Of a DNA stretch of 64,000 nt, positions 1 to 7,114 are shown piece by piece; position 1 is the stretch's first letter; every line of letters begins with the position of its first letter. The position numbers and the translations under genes were made by a program. The stretch is taken from the NCBI GenBank assembly GCA_050249415.1, contig JBFWQO010000010.1, positions 62,001 through 126,000 on the forward strand, given 5' to 3'. The notes below the pieces were generated by a model. That model saw nothing but the letters and a program-made list of their open reading frames with translations. It made no database searches and was not told the DNA's origin. This stretch comes from CADEFQ01 sp050249415. GTDB taxonomy: Bacteria > Pseudomonadota > Gammaproteobacteria > Steroidobacterales > Steroidobacteraceae.

Positions 1-613
1 AGCGAAATCGGGCCGGGCGGATACGCCGCGCACGAGCCGCCGGCATGGCGCACGAACACGCGCGTGATATCGCCCGTGCCCGGCACATCCGTCACGGTGA
101 TGCGGCCGCGATCCCACGGCCGGCGATGCTCGAGCGCGGCGCGCCGCGTGTGCACCTCGAGGTCGAGCACGACGCCGTCGGGCCTCGCGAACCCGGCTTC
201 GGCCTGCCTCTTCCACCCGGCGCGGGGTTCCGCCCAGGTGACACTCGCGATGCGCTCGTCCCAGTGACTGAACGCGGCAGCCTGCAGCTCGCGCGGGTCG
301 AGGCATTGCGTGATGCTCGCCTCGAGCAGGTAGCCGCGGGCCCGCGGCTCCGGCAGCAAATACCACAGCGTGCCGACGACGAGTACGGCACAACACGCGA
401 TGAGCGCGCGGCGGCGGACGAGATCGGATACCGGCAGGATCGCGAACAATGCGCCGAGCGCGAGCCCGGCGAGCGCCCCGCCGGGACCGGTGATCAGGAT
501 GCCGACGAGTGGCCCCTGGTTGGCGTCGGGGACGAGGAGCATCGGCCCGAAAAAGCCGCTCACGAAACCCGTGACGCCGAGCACGAGCGCCCAGCGCAAT
601 ATCCGCTTCATTG
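1..613 (-). CDS. Hypothetical membrane protein, C-terminus cut by the window edge
   Basis: Reading the minus strand from the ATG at 613 gives an uninterrupted frame to base 1, so the gene continues past the left edge. A GAGGAG Shine-Dalgarno lies about 10 bases before the ATG. The protein starts MKRILRWALVLGV, then has two more hydrophobic stretches: a Gly-rich one around residues 32-48 and one around 58-74. A soluble, Trp-containing part follows. The layout is three membrane helices followed by an extracytoplasmic domain. I do not recognise the family. It lies 25 bases downstream of msrA on the same strand and may be cotranscribed with it. Confidence 0.7.
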
Positions 614-638
614 CCAGATCACTCCTCGACGCAGCGCG

Positions 639-1289
639 TCACTCCGGTTGCGCGCCTGCTTCGAACGACACGCCGCAGCCGCCGAGCCCGCAGTAGCCCT
701 GCGGGTTCCTGGCGAGGTATTGCTGGTGGTAGTCCTCGGCGTAGTAGAACGGCGGCGCATCGCGGATCTCGGTCGTGATCCTGCCGCGCCCCGCCGCGAC
801 GAGGCGCTCCTGGTACGCGCGCTTCGAGGCTTCGGCCGCGCCGCGTTGCGCCTCGCTCGTGACGAAGATCGCCGAGCGGTACTGCGTGCCGAGATCGTTG
901 CCCTGGCGCATGCCCTGCGTGGGATCGTGCGATTCCCAGAACGCCTTGAGGAGCGCCTCGTAGCGCGTGACGCGCGGATCGTAGATCACGCGCACCACCT
1001 CCGCGTGGCCCGTGCGACCGCTGCATACTTCCTCATAGGTCGGGTTCGGCGTGTGGCCGCCGGCATAACCTGCCGCCGTGGTGTGCACACCCGGCAAGTT
1101 CCAGAAGAGCCGCTCCGCACCCCAGAAACAGCCGAGCGCAAATACGGCCTCTTCGAGCGGCGCCTCGAAGGGCGGCAGCAGCGGACGGCCGTTCGCGAAG
1201 TGTTCGGCCGGCACCGGCAGCGGCGTGCTGCGCCCCGGCAGGGCCTCGCTTTCGGCAGGCAGCATCGCGGACTTCTTGAACAGGGCCAT
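639..1289 (-). CDS. msrA: Peptide-methionine (S)-S-oxide reductase MsrA
   Basis: This enzyme repairs oxidised methionine by reducing the S-sulfoxide, using thioredoxin as the usual electron donor. The 216-residue protein carries the catalytic GCFWG motif at residues 53-57 (Cys54 nucleophile). It also has the family signatures GYAGG and TGHAEVV, and the C-terminal Gly/Cys-rich stretch YCGLGGCG with candidate resolving cysteines. The roughly 45 residues before the catalytic domain match the long-form MsrA N-terminus. No signal peptide is visible, so it should be cytoplasmic. The hypothetical membrane gene follows 25 bases downstream. Confidence 0.95.
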   Translation of the reverse strand: MALFKKSAMLPAESEALPGRSTPLPVPAEHFANGRPLLPPFEAPLEEAVFALGCFWGAERLFWNLPGVHTTAAGYAGGHTPNPTYEEVCSGRTGHAEVVRVIYDPRVTRYEALLKAFWESHDPTQGMRQGNDLGTQYRSAIFVTSEAQRGAAEASKRAYQERLVAAGRGRITTEIRDAPPFYYAEDYHQQYLARNPQGYCGLGGCGVSFEAGAQPE

Positions 1290-1360
1290 GGCGTCCTCCC
1301 CGGGGAACGGCCAGTTTGGGCGCGCCGGGCGCGCAACTCAAGGCGTCGCACTTGCGCTGC

Positions 1361-1366
1361 TACAAT
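1361..1366 (+). promoter_or_regulatory. Putative -10 box TACAAT
   Basis: TACAAT lies 11 bases before the ATG at 1378, so a transcript from it would have a very short leader. No good -35 hexamer is visible at the matching distance. The same arrangement (TANNAT, then CC, then the start codon) recurs at several genes in this window. Confidence 0.45.
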
Positions 1367-1377
1367 CCCGCGCGCCC

Positions 1378-1971
1378 ATGACCCGCTCCGCCAGCACGCC
1401 GCGCCTGCGTTTCACGGCGCTCTACTACACCGCGCTGGTCGCGGCCACCGCGGTCACGGCGCCGCAGCGTCCCGCGGGCCTCGTCGTGCATGTCGCCTCG
1501 CTGCTGCTCGTCGCGTTCGCTTGCCTCGGCCGCATCTGGTGCTCGGTCTTCATCGCCGGACGCAAGGATGCCGACATCGTCACCGACGGCCCCTACTCGG
1601 TCTCGCGCCATCCGCTGTACTCGCTGTCGTTTCTCGGTGGCCTCGGCCTGTCGATCGCGACCGGATCGCTCGTGCTGGTCGTGGCCACCGCCCTGGTTCT
1701 CGGCGCCCTGCTTTCCGCGGCGGCGCGGCGCGAGGAACGCTGGCTCGGCTCGAAGCACGCCGAAGCCTACCGGCTCTATGCAGGAACGACGCACCGCTGG
1801 TGGCCGCGCAAGCCCGCACCGCCGCTGCCGGCCACGACGCTCGTCTATCCGGACGTGCTGTGGAAGGCATTCGTCGACGCCGGCGCATTCTTCCTGCTGT
1901 ATGCCCTGCTCCTCGTTGCGATCGCGCTGCGCTCGACCGGCGTGCTGCCGACCCTCGCCACACTGCCGTGA
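1378..1971 (+). CDS. Isoprenylcysteine carboxylmethyltransferase (ICMT)-like membrane methyltransferase
   Basis: The 197-residue protein is mostly hydrophobic, with about five membrane segments. It has the core signature of the ICMT/PEMT superfamily: a TDGPYSVSRHPLY motif around residues 74-86, which binds S-adenosylmethionine at the membrane face, and a conserved RREERWL region further on. Bacterial members methylate unknown small molecules or lipids, so the substrate cannot be named. The ATG at 1378 was chosen because the frame upstream is not membrane-like and a -10 box lies just before it. Its stop codon overlaps the GTG of the next gene, which implies coupled translation. Confidence 0.8.
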   Translation: MTRSASTPRLRFTALYYTALVAATAVTAPQRPAGLVVHVASLLLVAFACLGRIWCSVFIAGRKDADIVTDGPYSVSRHPLYSLSFLGGLGLSIATGSLVLVVATALVLGALLSAAARREERWLGSKHAEAYRLYAGTTHRWWPRKPAPPLPATTLVYPDVLWKAFVDAGAFFLLYALLLVAIALRSTGVLPTLATLP

Positions 1972-2633
1972 ACGCGGCGCCGCCCGCCGAACTCGAACTG
2001 AAGCGCGATCACTTCGGCGCCGTCTCCCTCGTGCTGGACGCTGCGGGCCGGCCCGCGCACGTGTGCCGCGACACACGAGCGGCGCGTGCCTGGGCCGCGC
2101 CGCTCGCGCGCGCCCTCGCGCGTCGCGAGGCCCGGGCACTTTCGCGCCTCGCCGGGCTCGACGCAGTGCCGCGACTCATTGCGCATCACGATGGGGTGCT
2201 CACGCGCAGCTGGATCGACGGTGCGCCGATGCAGCGCGCACAGCCGAGGGATACGGCCTACTATCGCGCGGCCCTGCGGCTGCTGCGCCTCCTGCACGCG
2301 CGGGGGGTCGCGCACAACGATCTCGCCAAGGAGCCGAACTGGCTCGTGACACCCGCCGGCACGCCGGCGCTCGTCGACTTCCAGCTCGCGTGGGTCGCGC
2401 GGCGGCGCGGCCGGCTTTTCCGCACGCTCGCCTACGACGACCTGCGGCATCTGCTCAAGCACAAGCGCAGCTATCTGTCCGCTCGCCTCACGTCGCGGCA
2501 GCGGCGCATCCTCGCGACGCCGTCGCTCCCCTCGCGCCTGTGGATGCGCAGCGGCAAGCGCCTCTACCTTTTCGTCACGCGCCGGATCCTCCGCTGGGCC
2601 GACCGGGAAGGCGCGGGCGACCGCCGCTTCTGA
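1968..2633 (+). CDS. RIO/lipopolysaccharide-kinase-like small protein kinase
   Basis: The GTG at 1968 overlaps the previous stop (GTGA). The 221-residue protein has a protein-kinase-like core: a catalytic loop GVAHNDLAKEPN (HxD with a following Asn) and a metal-binding DFQLA motif in place of DFG. The C-terminal part is rich in Arg and aromatic residues. This matches the small RIO1/WaaP-like kinases found in gammaproteobacteria, which phosphorylate lipopolysaccharide sugars or unknown substrates. Coupling to an ICMT-like membrane enzyme suggests envelope or lipid modification, which is an inference. No glycine-rich loop is obvious. Confidence 0.7.
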   Translation: MNAAPPAELELKRDHFGAVSLVLDAAGRPAHVCRDTRAARAWAAPLARALARREARALSRLAGLDAVPRLIAHHDGVLTRSWIDGAPMQRAQPRDTAYYRAALRLLRLLHARGVAHNDLAKEPNWLVTPAGTPALVDFQLAWVARRRGRLFRTLAYDDLRHLLKHKRSYLSARLTSRQRRILATPSLPSRLWMRSGKRLYLFVTRRILRWADREGAGDRRF

Positions 2634-2648
2634 TACGCTGCGCGCCCG

Positions 2649-2918
2649 ATGGGCATCTCACAACCGCACAATCTCCGGGGCAACCCCGACAGTCGCAACC
2701 AGCGGCCCTACGGCGTGCGAGTCAGCCTGCGGACGAACGATCCGTTCCGCAAGCTCCTCGGCCAGGACTGGAGCCGCACGCACTGGTACGCCACGGTCGC
2801 CGAGCGCGACATCGCGCTCACCGACATGAGCCGCGAGCACGAGTACTCGCGCACGGGCGATGCGCCGGCCTTGCGTTTCGAGAAGGTCGAAAAGCTCGCC
2901 GAGAGCCGCGGGCTCTAG
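2649..2918 (+). CDS. Small conserved protein of unknown function
   Basis: This 89-residue, charged, cytoplasmic-looking protein begins MGISQPHNLRGNPDSR and ends in RFEKVEKLAESRGL. Its sequence style resembles short hypothetical proteins I have met in other gammaproteobacteria, but I cannot assign a function. A short AT-containing stretch (GATACG) lies just before the ATG. Its last codons overlap the end of the convergent patatin gene by 4 bases: both stop codons are TAG and share the palindrome CTAG. Confidence 0.65.
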   Translation: MGISQPHNLRGNPDSRNQRPYGVRVSLRTNDPFRKLLGQDWSRTHWYATVAERDIALTDMSREHEYSRTGDAPALRFEKVEKLAESRGL

Positions 2919-5116
2919 AACGAGCGCCCGAGCGACAGGAAGTACGCCATGTCGCCGGCGTCGTCGTAGCCCGCGCCGACATAGAGCGGCCCGAGCCAGC
3001 TGTTCACGCCGAAGAACACGCTGAAGTCGTTGCGCGCGGAATCGAAGCCGATGTCGCGCCGCGCCTGCCACACGTTGCCGACTTCGTACGCGAACCCGAG
3101 ATAGGTCGGCAGGTCGAGGATGCCCGTGCCGCTGCGCCCGATCTGCCGGTAATAGATCGCACGCGCGATCGCGTAATGCGGGCCCGCGATTTCACCCGGC
3201 GCGAGACCCGACAGGTTCAGGAACCCGCCGAGCGGATAGAGATTGCGCACATTGCCCGGACCGGCGTCGAGGTTCGTGCCCATGCTCGCCGACAGGACGC
3301 CGCGATGGCGCCCGTAGGAACGCGCGATCTGCCAGTCGACGGTCATCAGGTCGGCATCGAACCCGTTGCCCGACAAGTCGTGTTCGCCCGTCCAGTCGAG
3401 GAAGAACGAGGAGCCGCGGCGCGGGAAGCCCACGTCGTCGAGCCCGTCATAGGCGATCCGCGCATAGAACTGGCGCACGTCGAAGCTGTCCGACGGCAGC
3501 GCCGGATCGCCGAGCCGCACGCGCGACTCGCCGTCCTCGCGGTGTACGCCGGCGCGAATCTCGAAGCTCGAGCCGAACTCGCGCCCGAAGTCGACACCCC
3601 AGCGCGTGCCCTTGACGCGATACTCGGCCAGCCGCCGGCCGCGGTCGTCGAACAGCGCGACATTGCGCGCCTCGTACTTCGCCTGCGGCAGCGCGAACCA
3701 TCGACGGCGGTAGGAGAACGGCAGGTAGACCTCGGTGGCAATCCGCGGCGATTCGCCCGCCTGCAGGTCCCATGTCCATTCGCCGCCGAGGCGATTGATC
3801 TCGGCGAGCACGAACCGCGCCGTCGCGTTGTACGCCGAATTGCCCTCGAAATCGTCGCTGAGGCTCAGGCCGAAGCGCACATAGTTCGGGCCCCATGAAT
3901 TGCGCTTCGCGGTGATCTCGAGGCCCTGTTGCCCGGCAGGATTGCGCGTGATTTCGTAATCGAGCGTCTCGAGATTGCCGAGCCCGTAGAGCTCGGTGAC
4001 GCGGGCCGCCACTGCGTCGGCATCGAGCGGGCGGCCCACGAAATCGCCGAAAAAAGCGGCGATGGGCCGCGCATAGCGCTCCGAGCCCGGCGCGACATGC
4101 ACGAACTCGATGTCCGGCGTGGCGTTGCTGCGCCGCGCGCCGCGCTGCGCGAGCCAGGCGTCGTACGACGCCTCGGGCAATGCGAGCCGTGCGAACCGTG
4201 GCGCGAGTGCCTGCGCGGCCGCGGTCCCCCTGGCGATCGATGCCGCGAACTGGCGGAAATCGAACGACGACGCGGCGCCGAGCGCTGGATCGACCAGCAC
4301 GTCGCCCGCGCCGATCGTCGCGCGCTGCTGTTCGCTGTTGCGGCGGATCAGGATCGCGATCATCTGGTTCGTGATGATCGGTACTGTCGTGAGCCGGTCG
4401 CGCGCGAGCAGCGGGAAGCCGACATCGACGACGATCAGCACGTCGACACCCATCGCGCGCGCGACATCGACCGGCAGGTTGTCGGCCAGCCCGCCGTCGA
4501 CGAGCAGGCGCCCGTCGCGCTCGACCGGCACGAACACGCCCGGCACCGACATGCTGGCGCGCATCGCGGTGCCGAGATCGCCCGAGCCGAGCACCACCCG
4601 CTCGCCGCTTTCGAGATCGGTGGCGATGGCGCGAAACCGGGTGGGCAACGCATCGAAGTCCGTGATCGTCGCGACCGGCAGCGTGAGCCGGCGCAGCAGG
4701 TCGTTCAGGCGCTGGCCCTGCACGAGCCCCTTCGGCAGCCGGAACTCCCCACCGTGCAGCCCGAGCGGCAGGCGCACGAGGAAGTTGCGGTCCTCTTCCT
4801 TGCGGCGAAACGACAGGTCGGTGCGCGGCGGGCGGTCGCCGAGCAGATCCTCCCAGTTCACGCCGCGCAGCGCCGCGTCGATCTCGGCGGCGGAGAGGCC
4901 GCTCGCATAGAGCCCGCCGACGACCGCGCCCATGCTCGTGCCGGCGATCGCATCGATCGGTACGTGCGACTCCTCGAGTACCTTCAGCACGCCCACGTGC
5001 GCCGCGCCCCGCGCACCCCCGCCCGAGAGCACGAGCCCGATGCGCGGCCGTTCGGCGGCGGCGGCGACGAGCGGGAGCGCTGCGAGCAGCAGCAGGGCGA
5101 CGCGGCGGGCTTTCAC
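2915..5116 (-). CDS. Patatin-like phospholipase with C-terminal outer-membrane barrel (PlpD/type Vd type)
   Basis: From the GTG at 5116 the protein is 733 residues. It has a signal peptide (about residues 1-21) and a patatin domain with the oxyanion GGGARG at 32-37, the GTSMG nucleophile elbow (Ser61) and the catalytic DGG (Asp207). A POTRA-like linker follows around residues 330-410, then a long C-terminal region of alternating beta strands ending in Phe, as in Omp85/surface-antigen barrels. This order is that of Pseudomonas PlpD, a type Vd autotransporter that carries a lipase to the cell surface. An in-frame ATG at 5149 is the alternative start. The GTG places the signal peptide correctly but has a weak ribosome site. 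Confidence 0.88.
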   Translation of the reverse strand: MKARRVALLLLAALPLVAAAAERPRIGLVLSGGGARGAAHVGVLKVLEESHVPIDAIAGTSMGAVVGGLYASGLSAAEIDAALRGVNWEDLLGDRPPRTDLSFRRKEEDRNFLVRLPLGLHGGEFRLPKGLVQGQRLNDLLRRLTLPVATITDFDALPTRFRAIATDLESGERVVLGSGDLGTAMRASMSVPGVFVPVERDGRLLVDGGLADNLPVDVARAMGVDVLIVVDVGFPLLARDRLTTVPIITNQMIAILIRRNSEQQRATIGAGDVLVDPALGAASSFDFRQFAASIARGTAAAQALAPRFARLALPEASYDAWLAQRGARRSNATPDIEFVHVAPGSERYARPIAAFFGDFVGRPLDADAVAARVTELYGLGNLETLDYEITRNPAGQQGLEITAKRNSWGPNYVRFGLSLSDDFEGNSAYNATARFVLAEINRLGGEWTWDLQAGESPRIATEVYLPFSYRRRWFALPQAKYEARNVALFDDRGRRLAEYRVKGTRWGVDFGREFGSSFEIRAGVHREDGESRVRLGDPALPSDSFDVRQFYARIAYDGLDDVGFPRRGSSFFLDWTGEHDLSGNGFDADLMTVDWQIARSYGRHRGVLSASMGTNLDAGPGNVRNLYPLGGFLNLSGLAPGEIAGPHYAIARAIYYRQIGRSGTGILDLPTYLGFAYEVGNVWQARRDIGFDSARNDFSVFFGVNSWLGPLYVGAGYDDAGDMAYFLSLGRSF

Positions 5117-5146
5117 GCGAGGAAGGATACCAGCCCCGCAATACGC

Positions 5147-5152
5147 CATAAT
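5147..5152. promoter_or_regulatory. Putative -10 box readable on both strands (CATAAT/ATTATG)
   Basis: The hexamer lies between the divergent patatin and PQQ-dehydrogenase genes. Read forward it is CATAAT, 6 bases before the dehydrogenase ATG at 5159, so a transcript would be leaderless. Read in reverse it is ATTATG, a weak -10, 30 bases before the patatin GTG. No strong -35 is visible on either side. Confidence 0.4.
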
Positions 5153-5158
5153 CCGGCC

Positions 5159-7114
5159 ATGCGGAAAATCCTGCTGTGCGCGTTGCTCGTCGCGGCCGGC
5201 GCCGCCCGCAGCCAATCGCCTGCCGTCAGCGACTGGGGGCATTACGGCGGCGACAGTTTTGCGCAGCGCTACTCGCCCTTGCGCGAAATCAATCGCGGCA
5301 ACGTCGCCGGGCTCGAAGTGGCGTGGACCTATCGCACCGGCGAACTGGGGCAGGGCTTCGCGAGCGCCGACAAGCTCACGTTCGAGGCGACCCCGGTCCT
5401 CGCGTTCGGCCGACTGTACCTCTCGACCGCGACCGGCATCGTGATCGCCCTCGACCCCGCGACGGGCAAGGAGCGCTGGCGCCACGATTCGCACGTTCCA
5501 CGCGCACGGCATTACTCCGAGGCCACGTCGCGCGGCGTCACGGCCTGGGAAGATCCCGATCGCACCCGCACGGGCGCCTGCGTGCGGCGGATTTTCCTGG
5601 GCACGCTCGACGCGCGGCTGCTCGCCCTCGATGCCGGGACCGGCAAGCCGTGCGCGGATTTCGGCGCCGGTGGCGCCGTGGATCTCGGTGCCGATGCGCG
5701 CCTCACCACGCCGGGCGAATACCTCGTCACTTCGCCGCCCGCGACCTTCCAGGATGTCGTGATCGTCGGCTCCGCGATCGGCGACAACCGCGGGGTCGAG
5801 CTCGAACGCGGCATCGTGCGCGGTTTCGATGCGCGCAGCGGCGCGCTGCTGTGGCAGTTCGACCCGATCCCGGACTCGCCGGACCACCCGACGTACACGC
5901 ATTGGCGAGCCGAACAGGCGCAGCGCACGGGCGGCGCCAACGCGTGGGCCCCGATCACGGTGGACCCGGGACGCGGCATCGCGTTCATCCCCACGGGCTC
6001 GGCGAGCCCCGACTTCTACGGCGGCGAACGGCTCGGTGACAACACCATGGCCAATTCGCTCGTCGCGCTCGATGCGCGCACCGGTGTCGTGCGTTGGTTC
6101 CGCCAGCTGATCCACCACGACCTGTGGGACTACGACCTCGCCGCACAGCCGACCTTGATCGAGATAGAAAGCGCAGCGCGCTCGGTGGCGGCCGTCGTGC
6201 AGGCGACCAAGTCGGGCCTGCTGTTCGTCTTCGATCGCGAGACCGGGGAGCCGGTCTACGGCATCGAGGAGCGCAAAGTGCCCGCCTCGCGCGTGCCCGG
6301 GGAAAAGGCCTCGCCCACGCAGCCGTTCCCGGCCACGCCGCCGCTCGCTTCGCTCTCGCGGGTCCGGCCCGAAGACGCCTGGGGCCTCACGTTCTGGGAT
6401 CGCGGCAAGTGTCGCGAGCTCATCTCGAAGTACCGCAACGAGGGCGCCTATACGCCGCCCGATCTCGCGGGAACCCTCCTCTTTCCAAGCTACGTCGGCG
6501 GCGTGAACTGGGGCGGCGTCGCCCATGATGTGCGCACGAACCACATCATTGCGGTCGTGAACCATTTCCCCATGGTCGTCACGCTCCTGCCGCGCGCAGC
6601 CCTGCGGTCGCAGCTGCAGGCACAACGTGAATCCGGCGAGTATCCGCATTCGGACTTTTCCACGCAGCGCGGCACGCCGTACGGCATGCGCCGCGAACCG
6701 CTCCTGTCGCCGTGGGGCCTGCCATGCGTGCGGCCGCCATGGGGTACCCTCGTCAGTGTCGATCTCGAGAAAAATCGCATCGATTGGCAAGTGCCGCTCG
6801 GCGGCACGCGCGGGGTGGCGCCCGCGTGGCTGCCGTCGCGCGATTTCGGCATGCCGAGCCTCGGTGGCGCGATCGTGACCGCCGGGGACCTCGTGTTCGT
6901 CGCGGCATCGATGGACAACCGCATTCGTGCATTCGACGTTGAAACCGGCAAGGAACTATGGAAACGCGCATTGCCCGCCGGCGGCCAGGCCACTCCCATG
7001 ACGTATCGTGCGGGCCCCGATCATCGCCAGTTCGTCGTGATAGCAGCGGGCGGCCACGGCGGCCTCGACACACCGAAGGGGGACTACGTCATCGCATACG
7101 CGCTGCCCCGCTGA
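5159..7114 (+). CDS. PQQ-dependent dehydrogenase, glucose/quinate/shikimate family, soluble periplasmic form
   Basis: The 651-residue protein has a Sec signal peptide (MRKILLCALLVAAGAARSQS), then repeated beta-propeller blades with the W-docking type motifs GIVIALDPATGKERW, DARSGALLWQFDP and DVETGKELWKR. Family landmarks include the HHDLWDYDLAAQP segment and the C-terminal GGHGGLDTPKGDY block. They match the propeller half of membrane glucose dehydrogenase (Gcd) and quinate dehydrogenase. The N-terminal membrane domain of those enzymes is absent, so this is a soluble periplasmic version. It would oxidise a sugar or cyclic alcohol using pyrroloquinoline quinone. The next gene, a TonB receptor, follows without a gap. 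Confidence 0.88.
   Translation: MRKILLCALLVAAGAARSQSPAVSDWGHYGGDSFAQRYSPLREINRGNVAGLEVAWTYRTGELGQGFASADKLTFEATPVLAFGRLYLSTATGIVIALDPATGKERWRHDSHVPRARHYSEATSRGVTAWEDPDRTRTGACVRRIFLGTLDARLLALDAGTGKPCADFGAGGAVDLGADARLTTPGEYLVTSPPATFQDVVIVGSAIGDNRGVELERGIVRGFDARSGALLWQFDPIPDSPDHPTYTHWRAEQAQRTGGANAWAPITVDPGRGIAFIPTGSASPDFYGGERLGDNTMANSLVALDARTGVVRWFRQLIHHDLWDYDLAAQPTLIEIESAARSVAAVVQATKSGLLFVFDRETGEPVYGIEERKVPASRVPGEKASPTQPFPATPPLASLSRVRPEDAWGLTFWDRGKCRELISKYRNEGAYTPPDLAGTLLFPSYVGGVNWGGVAHDVRTNHIIAVVNHFPMVVTLLPRAALRSQLQAQRESGEYPHSDFSTQRGTPYGMRREPLLSPWGLPCVRPPWGTLVSVDLEKNRIDWQVPLGGTRGVAPAWLPSRDFGMPSLGGAIVTAGDLVFVAASMDNRIRAFDVETGKELWKRALPAGGQATPMTYRAGPDHRQFVVIAAGGHGGLDTPKGDYVIAYALPR

Noticed and set aside
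45..1967. Long plus-strand open frame ahead of the kinase gene
   Set aside because: It is antisense to the membrane-protein and msrA genes, Arg-rich and featureless. Only the part from the GTG at 1968 has protein character.
5150..6790. Long N-terminal extension of the patatin frame
   Set aside because: It runs antisense through the PQQ dehydrogenase gene. The signal peptide marks the true start near 5116.
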